Below are positions 1 through 13,120 of a stretch of DNA of 64,000 nt, piece by piece; within the stretch, counting starts at the first letter, position 1, and every line of letters starts with the position of its first letter. Location of the stretch: assembly GCA_013398615.1 (NCBI GenBank), contig VZSR01000479.1:6175105-6239104 (forward strand), read 5' to 3'. The DNA comes from Brachypodius melanocephalos. Its lineage: Eukaryota; Chordata; Aves; Passeriformes; Pycnonotidae. The position numbers and the translations under genes are program-made. The notes below the pieces were generated by a model. It was not told the origin of the DNA, searched no databases, and worked only from the letters and a program-made list of their open reading frames with translations.

Positions 1-3000
1 CCAGCATCAGAGCTGGAGTGGGACTCTGCACCCATCCGCAGGGGAAGGCACAAACAACCTTTTTTGGGTTTTGACATGCACATTTTGTTTGGTTTTGGTG
101 GGATATCAGTGCTTTTGCTAAAGCTGTTGTGTAGATGCTGGTGCTTAACAAAGGGGTCAGGTGGGGACACTTCACTCTTCAGAGATGTTTGTGTACTTTC
201 CTTTCAGCAGTAATTTTACTTACAGGAGCTACTGAATCCAGTCTTGCAGCTCTAAGTGTTCCTGGTGATGCCAAAAGATGTGGGCTGCAGGCTGAGGGCA
301 GTTAACTGTTATGTTTTCACTTAGCTGTTTCTCTGGACCGTATAGTGTCTATAAAAATAAAAAGAAGCTGTTCCTTGGGAAATGAAAATAGGAAATAAGG
401 CAGGTAAAGATTAATTCAGGGGGTGTTTATGGACCAAGAATTTTGTGAGCTCATGTCATACACAGAGATAGCTTTTGCTGTCGAATACGATGAAACATTT
501 GATAAATTTTAGATTGGTAAAATGAATAATGTATAAATTGATGGCTGCAACAAGAGGTTAGGATTAATATCTGAATATAACCTGCAGTAAACAGCTTCCA
601 TCTGGCTAAGAGCACAGCATCAAAAAATACAGAAACAGGAGACGTTCTCTGGCCATTATGCAATTAGCACTGTGCAATTAGCAGGAAAGGCAGTCAGGGT
701 TTTTGGGCCACAAAGGCCATTGTTTGGAGCCATAAACTGAGACTCCAAAAGTGCCCAATGCACCTTTATGAAGGTAATTCTGTGATCCCAGGGGTATTTG
801 CCATAGATTTGCACATTGATGCTGAAATATAGGTTGATAAGAAGTTTGTTGGGTTTTTAGTCAGCTTTGTGAGATGACTGCAGTGATAAAGTGTGAATAA
901 CACAGGGGTTTAGATGAGGCAACAGCTGTAATTCAGCAGTGAAGGGTGAAAAACTCTTGTAGATTTACAGGTGAGTGTGAATCGTATTTCTACTGGGGTG
1001 ATAAATTAGGCATTATTGTCTAAATTTCAGCTCTTTCTGTTTTTTGCATCCACTAGAAGAGTTTTCAGACCTAAATCACAACTGCAAAGTAGTAGGAGGT
1101 CATTTTGAGCAACATCCAGGCTGATCTGTGACTAAAGAATAGTAACTGGATTGGTTGGAAAAGTCATGTGAGGAGAATTCTTCATTTATGTCTGTGTGGA
1201 ACAACCCCACAGGCTGATGCAGCACAGTATTTGAATGATGGTCGGCAACAGTTTCCTGATATTTCAACCTTAAATCTCATTCGTTCTGGTTTTCTGTTAG
1301 TTTAACTTAGAGCATTTCTTTATGTAAGTAGATAGTTACTGTAAAGTTGTGGGATTTTTATTCTTCTTATAACTAATATAAAAATTAATTCTAAATCTAG
1401 TTTTTGTCATTGCTTCCATTTTCTTTAATGGGAAGTCTTTTTAATTAGTGTTTTTCTTTTGATGTACTATCATAAACTTTTCCCTGTCATCTGTGTGAGT
1501 GACCCCACAGCACAGAAGGTGAAAGGTTGGAGTAAGTCTTATGACTTTCAAGGCACTGATACAAACTTCTGTAAAGTGACTTAGAAGAAAGCTTTCTTCA
1601 TAACCCACTGTCATCTCCACAGTGATGTGATTAGTGAAACCCAGTTCATCAGTATCTAAAGTGTCACCACCTAATTCTTCTAAAGAGAAGATATTCTGCA
1701 ACTTCAGCACTATATCTCACAGCCTGCCAGTAAATTGAGTGACCCACTTACAGCTACCTTTGGAAGAGAATCTCAGATGTAAGCTGACACTGGAACTCCA
1801 AGATTTTCTTCCCTTGGGCAAAAATCCTCAAGACTAAGCATACACTGTGCTTTAAGGGTGGCAGATCACTCTGTGGGATTTATTGCTTTATTAATATGCT
1901 CAAGACATTATCTGTCACTAGAGGAGCTGGGAGCACTGTCTGGGGTTTTCTGTTCGTTGTTCTTCTCTGCCTCCCTTATTTTAAGACTTTAGCTTTTGGG
2001 CTGTATCCTGGGTTTGGGAGAGAATCAGTTGCCACCCAAAGTTTGATATGCTCCAAGCCTATCTGTTTCCTCTGTATCAACAGTAATTTCCCTGCTTCTG
2101 CTCAGCTCCAGGATGCCACTTTTAGAAATTTAAAAAGCTAATCCTTTGACTTCACAGGCTCTTCTGGATGCATGGTTTAAGTTTGTCTGTTTAGTGACTT
2201 CAGTTTCAGCTCTGCTTGCATGATTTTGGGAAGGTGAAGAGAAAGTAAAGGTCCTTTCCTGTTCCTTCCTCCTTCTAATCAGCTGGTCCTCCTGATTTTG
2301 GGTTTTCTTTTCTCTCCTTATTTTGAACAGAGCTCTCTTATCTGTAAATGGATTCTGCCCAGGCACTGCCCCAGCCTCCTCAGAGCTGCACTAAACAACC
2401 AACCACTTCCCTCAGTGTTAAAATTCTCCACTTCTACCCCCATCTCTATTTCCATTTCATCTCAGGGCACAAGACGCTTGGCCATGAGATCAATACATTT
2501 TTTAATACAGGTTTTATATCCAAAAGCCAAATGCTTCCTTCTTCCTGAGCATTGTCTTTGCAGTGGAGCAGGGCGGAGACTGTGGGATGAGCCGAGCAGT
2601 CCTGCATCATTACACAGAGGACACGCCGTGGATATAAAAAGCAACAATGAATGCAGGGAAAGCATTTTCCTTAGCATATCCAGAAGGCTAGGAAGGAAAG
2701 GCAGTTTTATAATTCATGTTGGGTGCCCTTGCTGCTGATGGTGAATTTAGTCTTGATCTTGGCAAATCAGTCACACTTAAAGAGTGACAATGAAATGTAG
2801 CGCTGGTGACAGCCTGTATTGTGAATATTTTTAAGGTCTTGGCTAAAGCACAGTTCTAGCCCAAAATACAGGCTCAAGGCCTTGCTAGACAGGCACTCTT
2901 GTCAGGGGCAGTTGTGACAATCTAATCTTTCTTAAATTAAATGTTTTTTCTGTCGGGGGAGTTGTGCAAATCCGTCACGTCCCCTCAGTTTCCAGCCATC

Positions 3001-3548
3001 AGCCTGTGCATTGCTCGGGGATGGATTTCCTTGGTGATCCCATGCCCAGGGCTGCAGTTGCCTTCTGCACGCTGCTGTCATCCTTCAGCATCACTCTGAC
3101 AGCACAGTTCACCCATTCTCATCTCATTTTTAAACCAAATGATCCTGATCATGTCTCCTTCTCAGCACCTTGATGAGGGGAGCCCTCCCTGCTGAGATGA
3201 GACAGCCGAGAGACCAGGAGGATGTGTAAGGGTGATGAGGCTCCCACCCATCTGTCTATCCAAGCTGTGGTCAGAATGAGAAGGTGCTGATCCCTTTCCT
3301 GAAGGATGGAGGCCAATTCTCACTGATTTGTTAGATGCCTCCCCATGGAAGTAAGGGCTCAGAGCCTCTACAAGGCTCTCCAGGGCAAACAAGTGGGTGC
3401 TGCAAAGATGAACTCTACAGTCACTGAGTGATTGATTTAAACACTTTATTTCAATTCTTCTAATAGCACCTTCAGCCAGTGTACCAAATACTGTCAGTCA
3501 AAATATTTACATTATTTTCAACATTTTAATAAAATTAATTCTTTCGTA

Positions 3549-3648
3549 NNNNNNNNNNNNNNNNNNNNNNNNNNNNNNNNNNNNNNNNNNNNNNNNNNNN
3601 NNNNNNNNNNNNNNNNNNNNNNNNNNNNNNNNNNNNNNNNNNNNNNNN
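3549..3648. other. Assembly gap (100 N)
   Basis: Exactly 100 consecutive N characters. A round length of 100 is the usual placeholder for a gap of unknown size, so the true missing length is not known. The reading frame that appears to cross it on the minus strand is an artefact. Confidence 0.99.
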
Positions 3649-6164
3649 CTGTTGCTGAGCTTGGAGTTTCAATTGTAAAAGCAGGACTTGGGCAAAGATG
3701 CCTCAAGTCCTTAGATTTCAAAAGTGGCATCCTCTGGGCAGTTCAGGTACTGTGGCAGAATCCACACACAGATTTTTTTCTACTGCAAGAAGTAATTTCG
3801 AGGCTCAGTATGGAAGAGTCCAAGAAACTGGTTCCAAACAAAAAGCAATCATCTTTGACTTTGAATTTGGTGAGGCTTCAGTAGGAATTTAAAATACTGT
3901 TACAGTCTGCAAGAGGGGTGATGAATTGTCATTTAGAAATGTAATTTCTGAGTTCTATTTAAGGACATTCAGGAATGCTTCAGACCTGTGAGGGGCAAAA
4001 AGGAAGGTTTTGTCTGGAATATCACAAGCAGCTGCAACCAGCTTTGAGCTCAGCCATTTGGAACAAGTGGAACATTCACATAAATGGGGGATAAGTGCAC
4101 GTACCAATAAATGAGTAACTCACTGGTCAACAAAATGTACAGTACTAGACATGAGAGCTTTGCTGTGTTATTCTAGGAAATAGCTCTTTCAAAGGGAGTT
4201 TCAATAAATTTCTTGCTGACAAAAGCAGTTCAAATATCAATGGTGTATAACTGGCTGTTTGATACTATGTGAAAAATACTCATTTATTATCTAGCTAGAT
4301 CTTTTGGTTCTTGAGCTATTTATATTTTAGAAAAAAAAAATCTTAGTCTAATGGGCTGAATCTCCTTCAAAAGGGTAAATGCACTCTTCAAATGTTTTCC
4401 ATGGACTTCTGAGGCGCAAAAACATGACTTCAAACTGCAGTTTTACTTAGCCCTATATAAGGGTAAACTTTAGCAGCAACATCCTTGTGTTCTTTATTGC
4501 TCAGTCCTGTAATATTACACAGAAGCAGGAATAGATGGCATTTTCCAGTGCCAAAGGGTCCACTAATATTTATGAGGTCGTTGTACTTGTCATGGTAGGA
4601 AAACATTTTTAATCTTCTGGAGCCTTAGAGTTCTTTGGGAGATAACATCTAAGTTTTGCTAATAAGCTTCACTCATGCTTGATGAATTTATACTGGCAAA
4701 TAAGAAGATTTATGCCACAAACTTCATCTGCCCAGTGGCCATCTGGAGACTGAGAATATATTAGCTCTAATATTTAGTAATTTTGCTGATATCCAGACTA
4801 TGACCCACACTGCCATTCTACTTTATGGATTTCTTAATGTAAAATTGTTGGATTTTAAGTTGGTATGTAAACCAGAGAAAAACTGAGGAGTTTTGACACA
4901 TTTGTGTAGCTCATTACGTGCAACTGTTAGCATAAAAGAGGGGGGGAAGCTGTTTTACTTTTCTAAAACTCCTGTAGCGATTCAGCTGTAAGGCTTAGGG
5001 GCTGCTTTCACAGAATTTGTGGCTCGTGGGCTTTTCCAACTTGAAATAATTTGGTTCCAAACATTCCTTTTGCTAGCAGACAACAGTTTTATCACCAGTC
5101 CTAGTGCCACTCAGTGCCATACTCAGTTAATGCAGGTACAAGCATGAGACTTGCCAATAACCCATTTAGTAGTCTGAAAACCATGGATTTGTGGAGAATG
5201 TTGACATGCTTGTTGATTTATGTTTAAAGCAAGCAGCGGATTCTGACAGGGCACCTGTGGGCATCTCACACAGGGTCTGAGCATTACTATGCTTGGTCAA
5301 GAGAAGTATATAAGAAAAGCAAAGCTGCTTTATGAGGCTTAATTTTCAGCAGCTGGGAAATAAACAAAAGTCTGAAAAGAAACCCTGTATTTGAGTGCAG
5401 GTTTAGTGCTCTTATCTGGTTAATTGGGTGTTGTCATCTCTCTGGATTTAAATAGCATCGCTCCCTTCGAACATCCCATTATATTTTCTCCTGGTGCAGA
5501 GCATTTGATATTTCCTGCTGCAGGATTGGCTGCACTTGAGCAGTACTGTGTATTTATACCTTTATACATACATAGGATTTTGAAGCTTTTGTGGATGAAA
5601 GGAGTCATATAAATGGTAATTTTATTGCATAATTGTCTTACTGAATATTCTTCAAAAGAATATTTAGGAGGATAGATGTAGCACATCAGTCAATTAATCA
5701 TTCTAACCAATTAAACTTCTTTGGGACTTTTTTAAGGATTAACAAGTATTTTTTTGTGTTTATAGAACATGCAATATTTCTCTCACAAAATCTACTCAAA
5801 TACCAATGTTTATTCCTTACCTTGTATTGCATCAGCATTGCATCTTATTAGAAACACGCACAAAGTTATAAATTTTTTTGAGAAATTTACTGCCTTGGCC
5901 TCTGGTAAGATTAGTATGTTAATTGGAATATGTATGCCACAGAACATCATATTAGAATAACCAAAATACTTCAGCTTTGGAGGAAGTTCTTCAGGTCTTT
6001 AGATTTCTTCAAAGTCCATGACCTTTTCTTCTGCTCCCTTAGGGACAGATGCCAAAGCTATCCAGACAGTCTCACTTTTGAACTCACTGGAGTAGCAAAG
6101 CTCAAATAAAACGTGTTGTAAACTAGAATTTTATGTTTCTCATTATGTGCTTCATTAAACTAGA

Positions 6165-6181
6165 TTTTTTTTTTTTTTTTT
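6165..6181. repeat. Poly-T run (17)
   Basis: Uninterrupted run of 17 T in intronic sequence. No retroposed body or target-site duplication was recognised next to it. Confidence 0.9.
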
Positions 6182-7531
6182 AACATGAGCATTTTTTATC
6201 TCCATGTCAGATTTCTTGAAAGACATGTTAAATTAACAGGACATGTTTAATGCAGTTCTGACAGAAAGGTTAATGAGAATTCAGAAGGCAGCAAGAAGGA
6301 AAATAATACATAGATGAAAACTACATGGAACCAGAATAAGCTGTAATTTGGCTTGCCTTAAATAGTGGTATATACTTATTCTGAAGTGAATGAAATTAAA
6401 AATTTGTTGAGCAGTTCCCTCCTTTGGCAATATACAGTACTCTCTCTCAGCTATTAGTGCAGAAGACCTATAAAGTGGATGCCCACTGGTTGAATTATTT
6501 TGTCAAAAATGTTTGAGATGAGTGGTTCAGCCTGCATGCTCGGAAGGAAAAAGGATTTCTGCATCTGCCTGTATGAGACTGCATAGGATCAAGGTCTCAT
6601 GACTGAGAATGGCAGAAGGGAAAGTAGAAGGCTGGTGTCATCATCGCATCCTGATGAGAGGATGGTTTATGGCTTCTGCTTTCTCCCATCACTGCCCTTG
6701 TTTAGCCAGCCCACTTATTCAGAGGGCTGAGAAGGGGCACGGGGCAGGGAAGATTTTGGCTTCCTCACACTTAACCCTGACACCTCCAGAACCTGTGGGT
6801 TTGTATGGCTGATGGAAAACTCACACAAGTTCCCATGCCTGCCCCTAAAGCTGCAGCAATTTTCACTGAAGGGGCTGATGAAAGCACCAGAGTTTGAGTG
6901 GCTCTGTGTCCTTGAGCTGCCTGTGGCTGGCGACCTGCCCTGCACCACCAAAGCTTTTGGGCAAGAACACGCTCAGAGGAAGGAAGGAAGCAGTAAGTGA
7001 GGATTGCAGATACGGTATTTGTTCTTTTTGGGAAAGCTACCAATCTTGATGATGGTAATCACAGGTCTGCTCTTCTAACTTGATTAGAATCACAGTTGTG
7101 ACTGCCGAATCAAACAAATTGGCGTGTGATGGTCGGAGCTTAAAAACCCATCAATTACAGATACTCTTGTGCTAAGGACAAACTGATTGCTGCTGGTGTT
7201 AGTTCTGCTTGCCTGTTGTACATTTGGTGTGTAAAACCAGTATTATTTTTAAGATCCTTCTTTCTGCAGTCAAGGTCAAAACAGGAGAAAACTGTTATTT
7301 ACATGGTGAGTCATCTGATACAGTTCAAGCACTGAAAGTTGTCTTCTTGACATAAAGAGGAAACAAGAACATCTTAGAGTTTATTGCACCAACTTGCAGC
7401 TCATTATACAAGCTTAAATACAAATACCATTTGCAGTAATTTACTTACCTTGTTCCAAGCTCTATGTCTGCATTCAGTTAACCTGTAAAATTCCTTATTC
7501 CAGTATACCAGTGATGTGTTGCAATGGTTGC

Positions 7532-7559
<28 letters not shown>
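7532..7559. repeat. Poly-A run (28)
   Basis: Uninterrupted run of 28 A, the longest homopolymer in the window. It could be the tail of an old retroposed copy, but the upstream sequence shows no recognisable element and no flanking duplication. It is best treated as a simple repeat whose length may be imprecise in the assembly. Confidence 0.95.
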
Positions 7560-7562
<3 letters not shown>

Positions 7563-9053
7563 ATTAGCTGCTTTTGGCTGACTGGCTTGTAAGGGACATG
7601 TATTTTAGGATTTTTTTCCCCTAATGCATGGGCTCGAGAGGGACCAATGCCTGAGGTGCTTCAAAGTTGTGGTCTTAAATGGTCTCTGACCTTCCTGAGA
7701 GGTGCCAGCCTCTTAGCATAGGAGAAGGACTTCTATTTTTTTCAGTTTCAGAATTCATATTTTGAGCTTTTCCTAGCAAACAGCTTATTTGAGCCATTTG
7801 AAACATCAAAGGAGGTGTTTCTTGGCTTGGGTACATCTTTAATTTAGAGCAGATTTATTAAAGGCCAAAACAGGATAATACTGCAAAGGATTAGCTGTGA
7901 TTACTTGATTTCTGAGCAAACAGACTAATTCTGCTTTCTTTGTATGGGTGTCTTTCACAGCAAGTCCATTCAGTGAGCATTGAACTAGGCCTGGGGTTTA
8001 GTTTTTGCAATTTTTTTTTTCTTTTAATTTCTTGTTGTTTCTATTGTGTTCTTTAGAAATCAGAAACGTTGCTGAAAGCTTTAACTTCAAAGCCTAAGCC
8101 TGCTTACTCTCCCTTGGTTGCTGACGTTCCTAAAGCTTCTTTGCTAGTAACTGTCAAATGTTTTGTTTCAGTGCTTCTTAGCATTGGAGATGCAGTTTGG
8201 CTTTTGTTTTGATTACAAAATAAAAGTTCTGAGAAGTCAATTAAAAAGCAGGCTGGCATTCTTAGGACTTCAGTCTTGCTGCTAGTCTGAAAGCAACCAG
8301 GGCAGGGGTACTGAAGGATGCTGAGTATTCTATATTTGTACTTACACTTAAGATTTGCTCTGTCTGTAATCAACAGACAAAAACTCCCTCTGAGACCTGA
8401 AAGTTTGCTGGATACTGTACCTTTCATACATCTGTAACGAGGAATGAACGCTGCTGGGGCCACGTCATGGTCAGTGAAATCTGTGCGGACCTGCTGTGAA
8501 CTAGTTCATCTAATAGATGTGATGGATAGGATGGGATAACTATTCTAGAGAAGAGGATTGGCTTCCTGAAATCTATTATCAGGGAATAAGGAGCTACTGG
8601 GGAGCAGAAACACTCAGACTGGCTTTCATCTCTTGCATGCAGAAAAAAAGTTTGGTTAGCAAAAGATTTGAAAGCCAAGCATGCACGCTGGAAAACCTCA
8701 GAACTTGATGGTATGATTGGCCTATGACTGACAGCATGAGTGAACTCCTGAGTTTGCTGCACCACCAAGTTGTCCAACAAGCCAGGGTGCTCTTTTACTG
8801 TATCTCCATCCTTTTCCCCCCACAGTTTTCTAGAAAAAAGGTGCAGTGAGTTGTAAGAAATCATTTCTAGTGCAGGATATACGAGCTCTGAAGCCCAGAG
8901 TCCAGCCCTTGGTCTGACCCTTGTTCTCTGCGTTTCCTGGAAGCTCCCCAGACCTTTTTCCACATGGATTATGAGATGTTTCCAGGTACTTCTTCCTTCT
9001 CCCCAATAATTTTATAACACAGGCCCTGGGAAGCGCAAAACTTTGTGACCACA

Positions 9054-9177
9054 AAATCATGGAATGATTTGGGCTGTAAGGGAATTTAAAGAGCACCTTG
9101 TTCTAACCCTTCCATGGGTGGGGACATCTGTCACTAGACCAGAGCCTCATCCAACCTGGCCTTGAACAGGGATGGGC
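9054..9177 (-). mobile_element. CR1 LINE fragment, 3' end, minus orientation
   Basis: The + strand reads like the reverse complement of the 3' end of avian CR1 retrotransposons. The diagnostic AATCATGGAATG start is at 9055, followed by a GGGCTGTAAGGGA block, the TTCTAACCC / CCATGGG / GGGACA series, ACTAGACCAG and CATCCAACCTGGCCTTGAAC. CR1 copies in birds are typically cut short at the 5' end, which fits this copy of about 120 bp that retains only 3' untranslated sequence. No reverse-transcriptase coding sequence remains. The subfamily cannot be assigned by eye. Confidence 0.88.
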
Positions 9178-10162
9178 AAAACAGCACTCCAGCTGTTACT
9201 CAGTATTTGTGGTAAGGTTGCTAGAGAAGAAACAGGAAGCATAGAACAAATTCAAGACCCATTCACCAACAAGAGGGGAAGCAGCTGCAGTAGCAACTTT
9301 TCCTAGACTTTTATTTGTAAGCTTAGATACATCAGAGAGAGGGTTGAGTTTATCCTGATACTATATCAGGACTTATCCAGATTTTTCCTGATATTCAGTC
9401 TGTACAGCCATAAGTGGTTGGAGTCCCATCCCCAATCACATCCTGTTGAACATCAGACATCCCAAAAGTAACTGCAAATATAGTACTAAACGCTTTGCAA
9501 TTACTGATTGATGGGGAGAGCTGACAGAATTTTGGGCTGCTGGGATACTACCATCATACCAATTGCATGAGAGCCTTCAGGGAGCATGCCTACCCTTTAT
9601 AGTGGTCACCAGCTGCTGCTTTTAGTCCAGGTATGGACAGATGGGTATGGGAATGACTGTGTGGATGGAGCTTTGCCTCATCTGCAATCTGAATTGCTGT
9701 AGTCACCTGGCATAGCTAAATTGCTGTGTTTATAATGTGATTGACTGGGTGGACACCCTGTGCTTGGGGATCTGAATGTCTGGTGTTGCCTTCCCTCTGC
9801 CATATGCAGGTGGTTGTTTAGCTGGTTACAGGAGCATCAGTGTGTGCACAGAGCCACAGATCGTTACCTCTTGATTATGTTCACGTTATCTGATGTGTTG
9901 TCTCCGTGAGAGAAATTAAATTGCCTTTAGTAATTTGAAGCAAGTAAAAATGACAAATCATCGTTCTCATGTGATCAGTAAATGGCTGCAGAATGAGAAT
10001 GAGAATGCATCTCAATTACATGGCAAGTACATTTCAAGCAGCATCGATCACTCCAAATCTCCAATTGTTTTTCTGTGATTTTCTTTACTTTTAATCTAAG
10101 ATGGCTTTGGTCTATTAAAGGGAAAAAAATTGTAGCTTCATTCCACTTTGAATAGTGCTATT

Positions 10163-10180
10163 AGCTGTGAGCTCACAGCT
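10163..10180. repeat. Perfect 18-bp palindrome
   Basis: AGCTGTGAGCTCACAGCT equals its own reverse complement over all 18 bases; the next base on each side breaks the symmetry. It lies in an intron, with no other signal around it that would give it a function. Confidence 0.9.
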
Positions 10181-12719
10181 CATGATTACGAGGAGTTAGA
10201 ATAGGGAATAATTTTATAGAGACAAAAGCAATACAATATAAATCTAGAAATAAAAGAAACCAAATGCAGTAGGCAAGTTATTTTTAAAGTCCATGTCTTG
10301 AGATACAGCAGACTGGTGTAATGGAAGGAAAAACTCCCATGTGCAACTAGGAAATGGTCATCACCTGTCATGCAGATCCTGCAGGGAGGCAGCAGAGTAG
10401 ACATTCAGCAACAGGAAAAGCTTTTGTGACTGAATGCAGAGTATAGAAGATGTGCATTTGGGCACAAGAAGCAGCTGGTACAGCCCAGAGTGTGAGCATG
10501 ACCTTGGTACTCAAACATGGTCACCAAAATCAAGGTGCCATAGCCTTTGCATGGCATGTAACAGGAGGATGGGAGAAGAGCAGGGTGGTTTAAGCCAGAC
10601 TAGTGCTTTGTGTTAAATCTCAGTGAGAAGGGAGGATGGGTGCCTTTATAAGGGACAGAAGGGTTTTGTCTTCATTTCCTACTTAACTCATCATGGTCTC
10701 ATCAGCCAGTGAAGGAAAAGTTGAAATCAGCACTGCACAACTTCTGAATTGATTCTTCTGTGTCAAGTTCCACCTCTGTTTGGTCTATACTTCTCCAATA
10801 AGGACCCAGATTTCTTACAAGATGATAACTGAGATATGCCCTCACACCCCTCAACCTAAGTGTTTCCAGAACTGGCATCTAAATTATTTGTAAAAACAAG
10901 TTCAATTTCTTTATGATGCAGTAGATTTTGGTGCCTGGAGCTATTTTCTTGCTTGTTCATAGAATGGGGAACAATTTGTTTTCATTGTCACATTGCATTA
11001 ATAAATGGTCCCTTGAATGTCCTTCACCTCCACATCCATGCTGTGACCTTGAATGCCAAATCATCCAGCTCATGCAATCAACAGCATTTTTTGAAATTTC
11101 CTACTTCACATTGAGCTGATTGCCACTTGTTTCTTGGGGCAATGTGTTTTGTATTAGAACAGAATTTTATGCTTCAGTGGTCTGTCCAGAAGTCCCCAGA
11201 TGAGCTGATTCTGCTCTGTCTGTAAGGGCAGTTTGCAGCCACATGAGTACATGATCATTTGCTTAGTTTGCAGCCCTGCCAGTCACATACTGAGATGGTT
11301 CAACATGCCTACAAGCAGTCATCCTACTAACTCTTCAGCCATCAGGCACGTTGGAAAACAGATTTTTTTCTCTTTTTTTTTTTAATGAAGTCTTTAATCT
11401 TAACCTTATGATTTTTTTTCTTTATTTATTTATTAAGGACTCTGTTTATCATGGACTCTTCTTAGGAGCAGAGCTGACCCTCTACATAGCAGTCAAACTC
11501 TATGTTTTCTAAACTCCCTCTTTGTCTTTAGCTGATGAAAAGAAGGAGCTTCTTCAGTTCTCCTCCTCCTGAGAACTTGAAGGCTATTTTTAGAGAGGTG
11601 TATACAGTTCTAATTATAACACAGAGCCACAAAATATGCAATTATTGCCATCCTGAATTGCATGATTGCTGCCAATTGCAACTCAGCTTGTTCTTTTCTG
11701 AAGCCCAAGAGTCAATTGTTTCTTCTTGGAAGATGAACCTTCTGATTTTCCTTTTGCTCTGAAGATGGTACGTTGTGATTTAAACTTATGCTGTAATAGT
11801 GAAAACCATGGTTTTTCATGTAACTCTGGTTGTGTATGGCTGGGATCTAACAAAAAAAGCAGCTAAGAGCTTTAATAATTTTTTTTAAAAATATTGTTAC
11901 ATACTGAAATTTTAAAGCTGGCAATTCTAAGCTTAAGGACCTGAGCCACGTGTTGATGTGACTGCCTGATTTATCCTGATATTTGAAGATTGCTGGGGTC
12001 TCACGCTTTCCTTCTGTTCCCTGGTAATTTTACTCAGAGGGCAAAGTCCTGCAGCTCTCCCTCATTAGAGCTGCAGGATTGCAGAGGGCAGAGCTGTGCA
12101 GGGTGGACCAATTTCTGGTCCTTGGGGCTTTGCTGTGTGAGACCTTTCAGTGTTACTGCATTTGGCTGCATAAATCTGTTCAGCCCATTTAATATCAGTG
12201 GCTTGGAACCTGGGTCTCTCTCTTCTTGACCCTCCACCTGGAAGCTGTTCTCTTTTTCTAGCAGATTATGAACCACCAGCCTGTCAGCTAAGTGTGCAGT
12301 GAGAGACACTCTCAAATATTTGTTGTTTACCTGAGATATAATAAGGTCGTTCATGTGTCACTCCTTGCAGAGAGGGGAATTTCTGAGCCCATCAGCTATA
12401 ACATCTGCTTCAAAGCTAGAGCTAGCACACATTTTAAAAAGGCTTTAAGATGTATTTACACAATAGATTGGTTGTGTTAATTAGAGTTTATTCTGCTACT
12501 GGTATGCATGCATAACTCCCATTAATATCAACACCAACTATGTATTCTCATAAGGAGAACATAGCTCCTAATTAGAGCTCCAGGATTTTAAGATACCTTT
12601 GTACAGCTTTTATGGCAAAGATTAAGTGTTGTGTGTTCACCTGGTAGCTATTTTAATAGGAAAAAAATATGGGGTTTTATTATAATAATTTTTTTTCCCC
12701 CAGCTTGCCTTTCATTTTT

Positions 12720-13120
12720 ATTTCAGTAGCACAAGCCAGTCCCATCCTGGAGCAGTGCACATGCAGGGCAGGAGGCCTGGCCATGGGGAGCTTTGCTCTG
12801 TGAGCAGAAGGGTGCCCAGAGAAATGAGAGGAGTGCACCAGCTGCCAGCAGTGTTGGTCTGGCCATGGAATAGCCACTGATGCCACCAGGAATCCTGCCC
12901 GAGTGGTCAGTCCTGGGGGCAGAGCTTGGCCCATGTTTTCAGTGCCCACTCTGAGGCTCTGTGCCCCAGGGCATCCCTTCTCCCTCCCAACAGCCAGGAC
13001 AGGGGGCTCTGCTTGGCAGAGCAGCAAAAAGGCAGCAGAACCCACAGCAGGGAGGGCGAGGGCTGAGGGACCACCCAGCCCTGCCCTGAGCCCAGGATCT
13101 GAGACTCACCTCAAGACTCC
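12720..13120. other. GC-richer, CpG-poor intronic patch
   Basis: This stretch of about 400 bp is visibly richer in G and C than the AT-rich flanks but has few CG dinucleotides, so it is not a CpG island. Overlapping reading frames on both strands (for example about 120 codons on the minus strand) are expected here simply because stop codons are rarer. No coding family was recognised. Confidence 0.5.

Noticed and set aside
3518..3730. Minus-strand reading frame that spans the N gap
   Set aside because: It only appears open because the unknown bases cannot contain stop codons.
7532..7559. Poly-A run as the tail of a processed pseudogene or SINE
   Set aside because: No coding or SINE-like body lies upstream and no flanking duplication was found.
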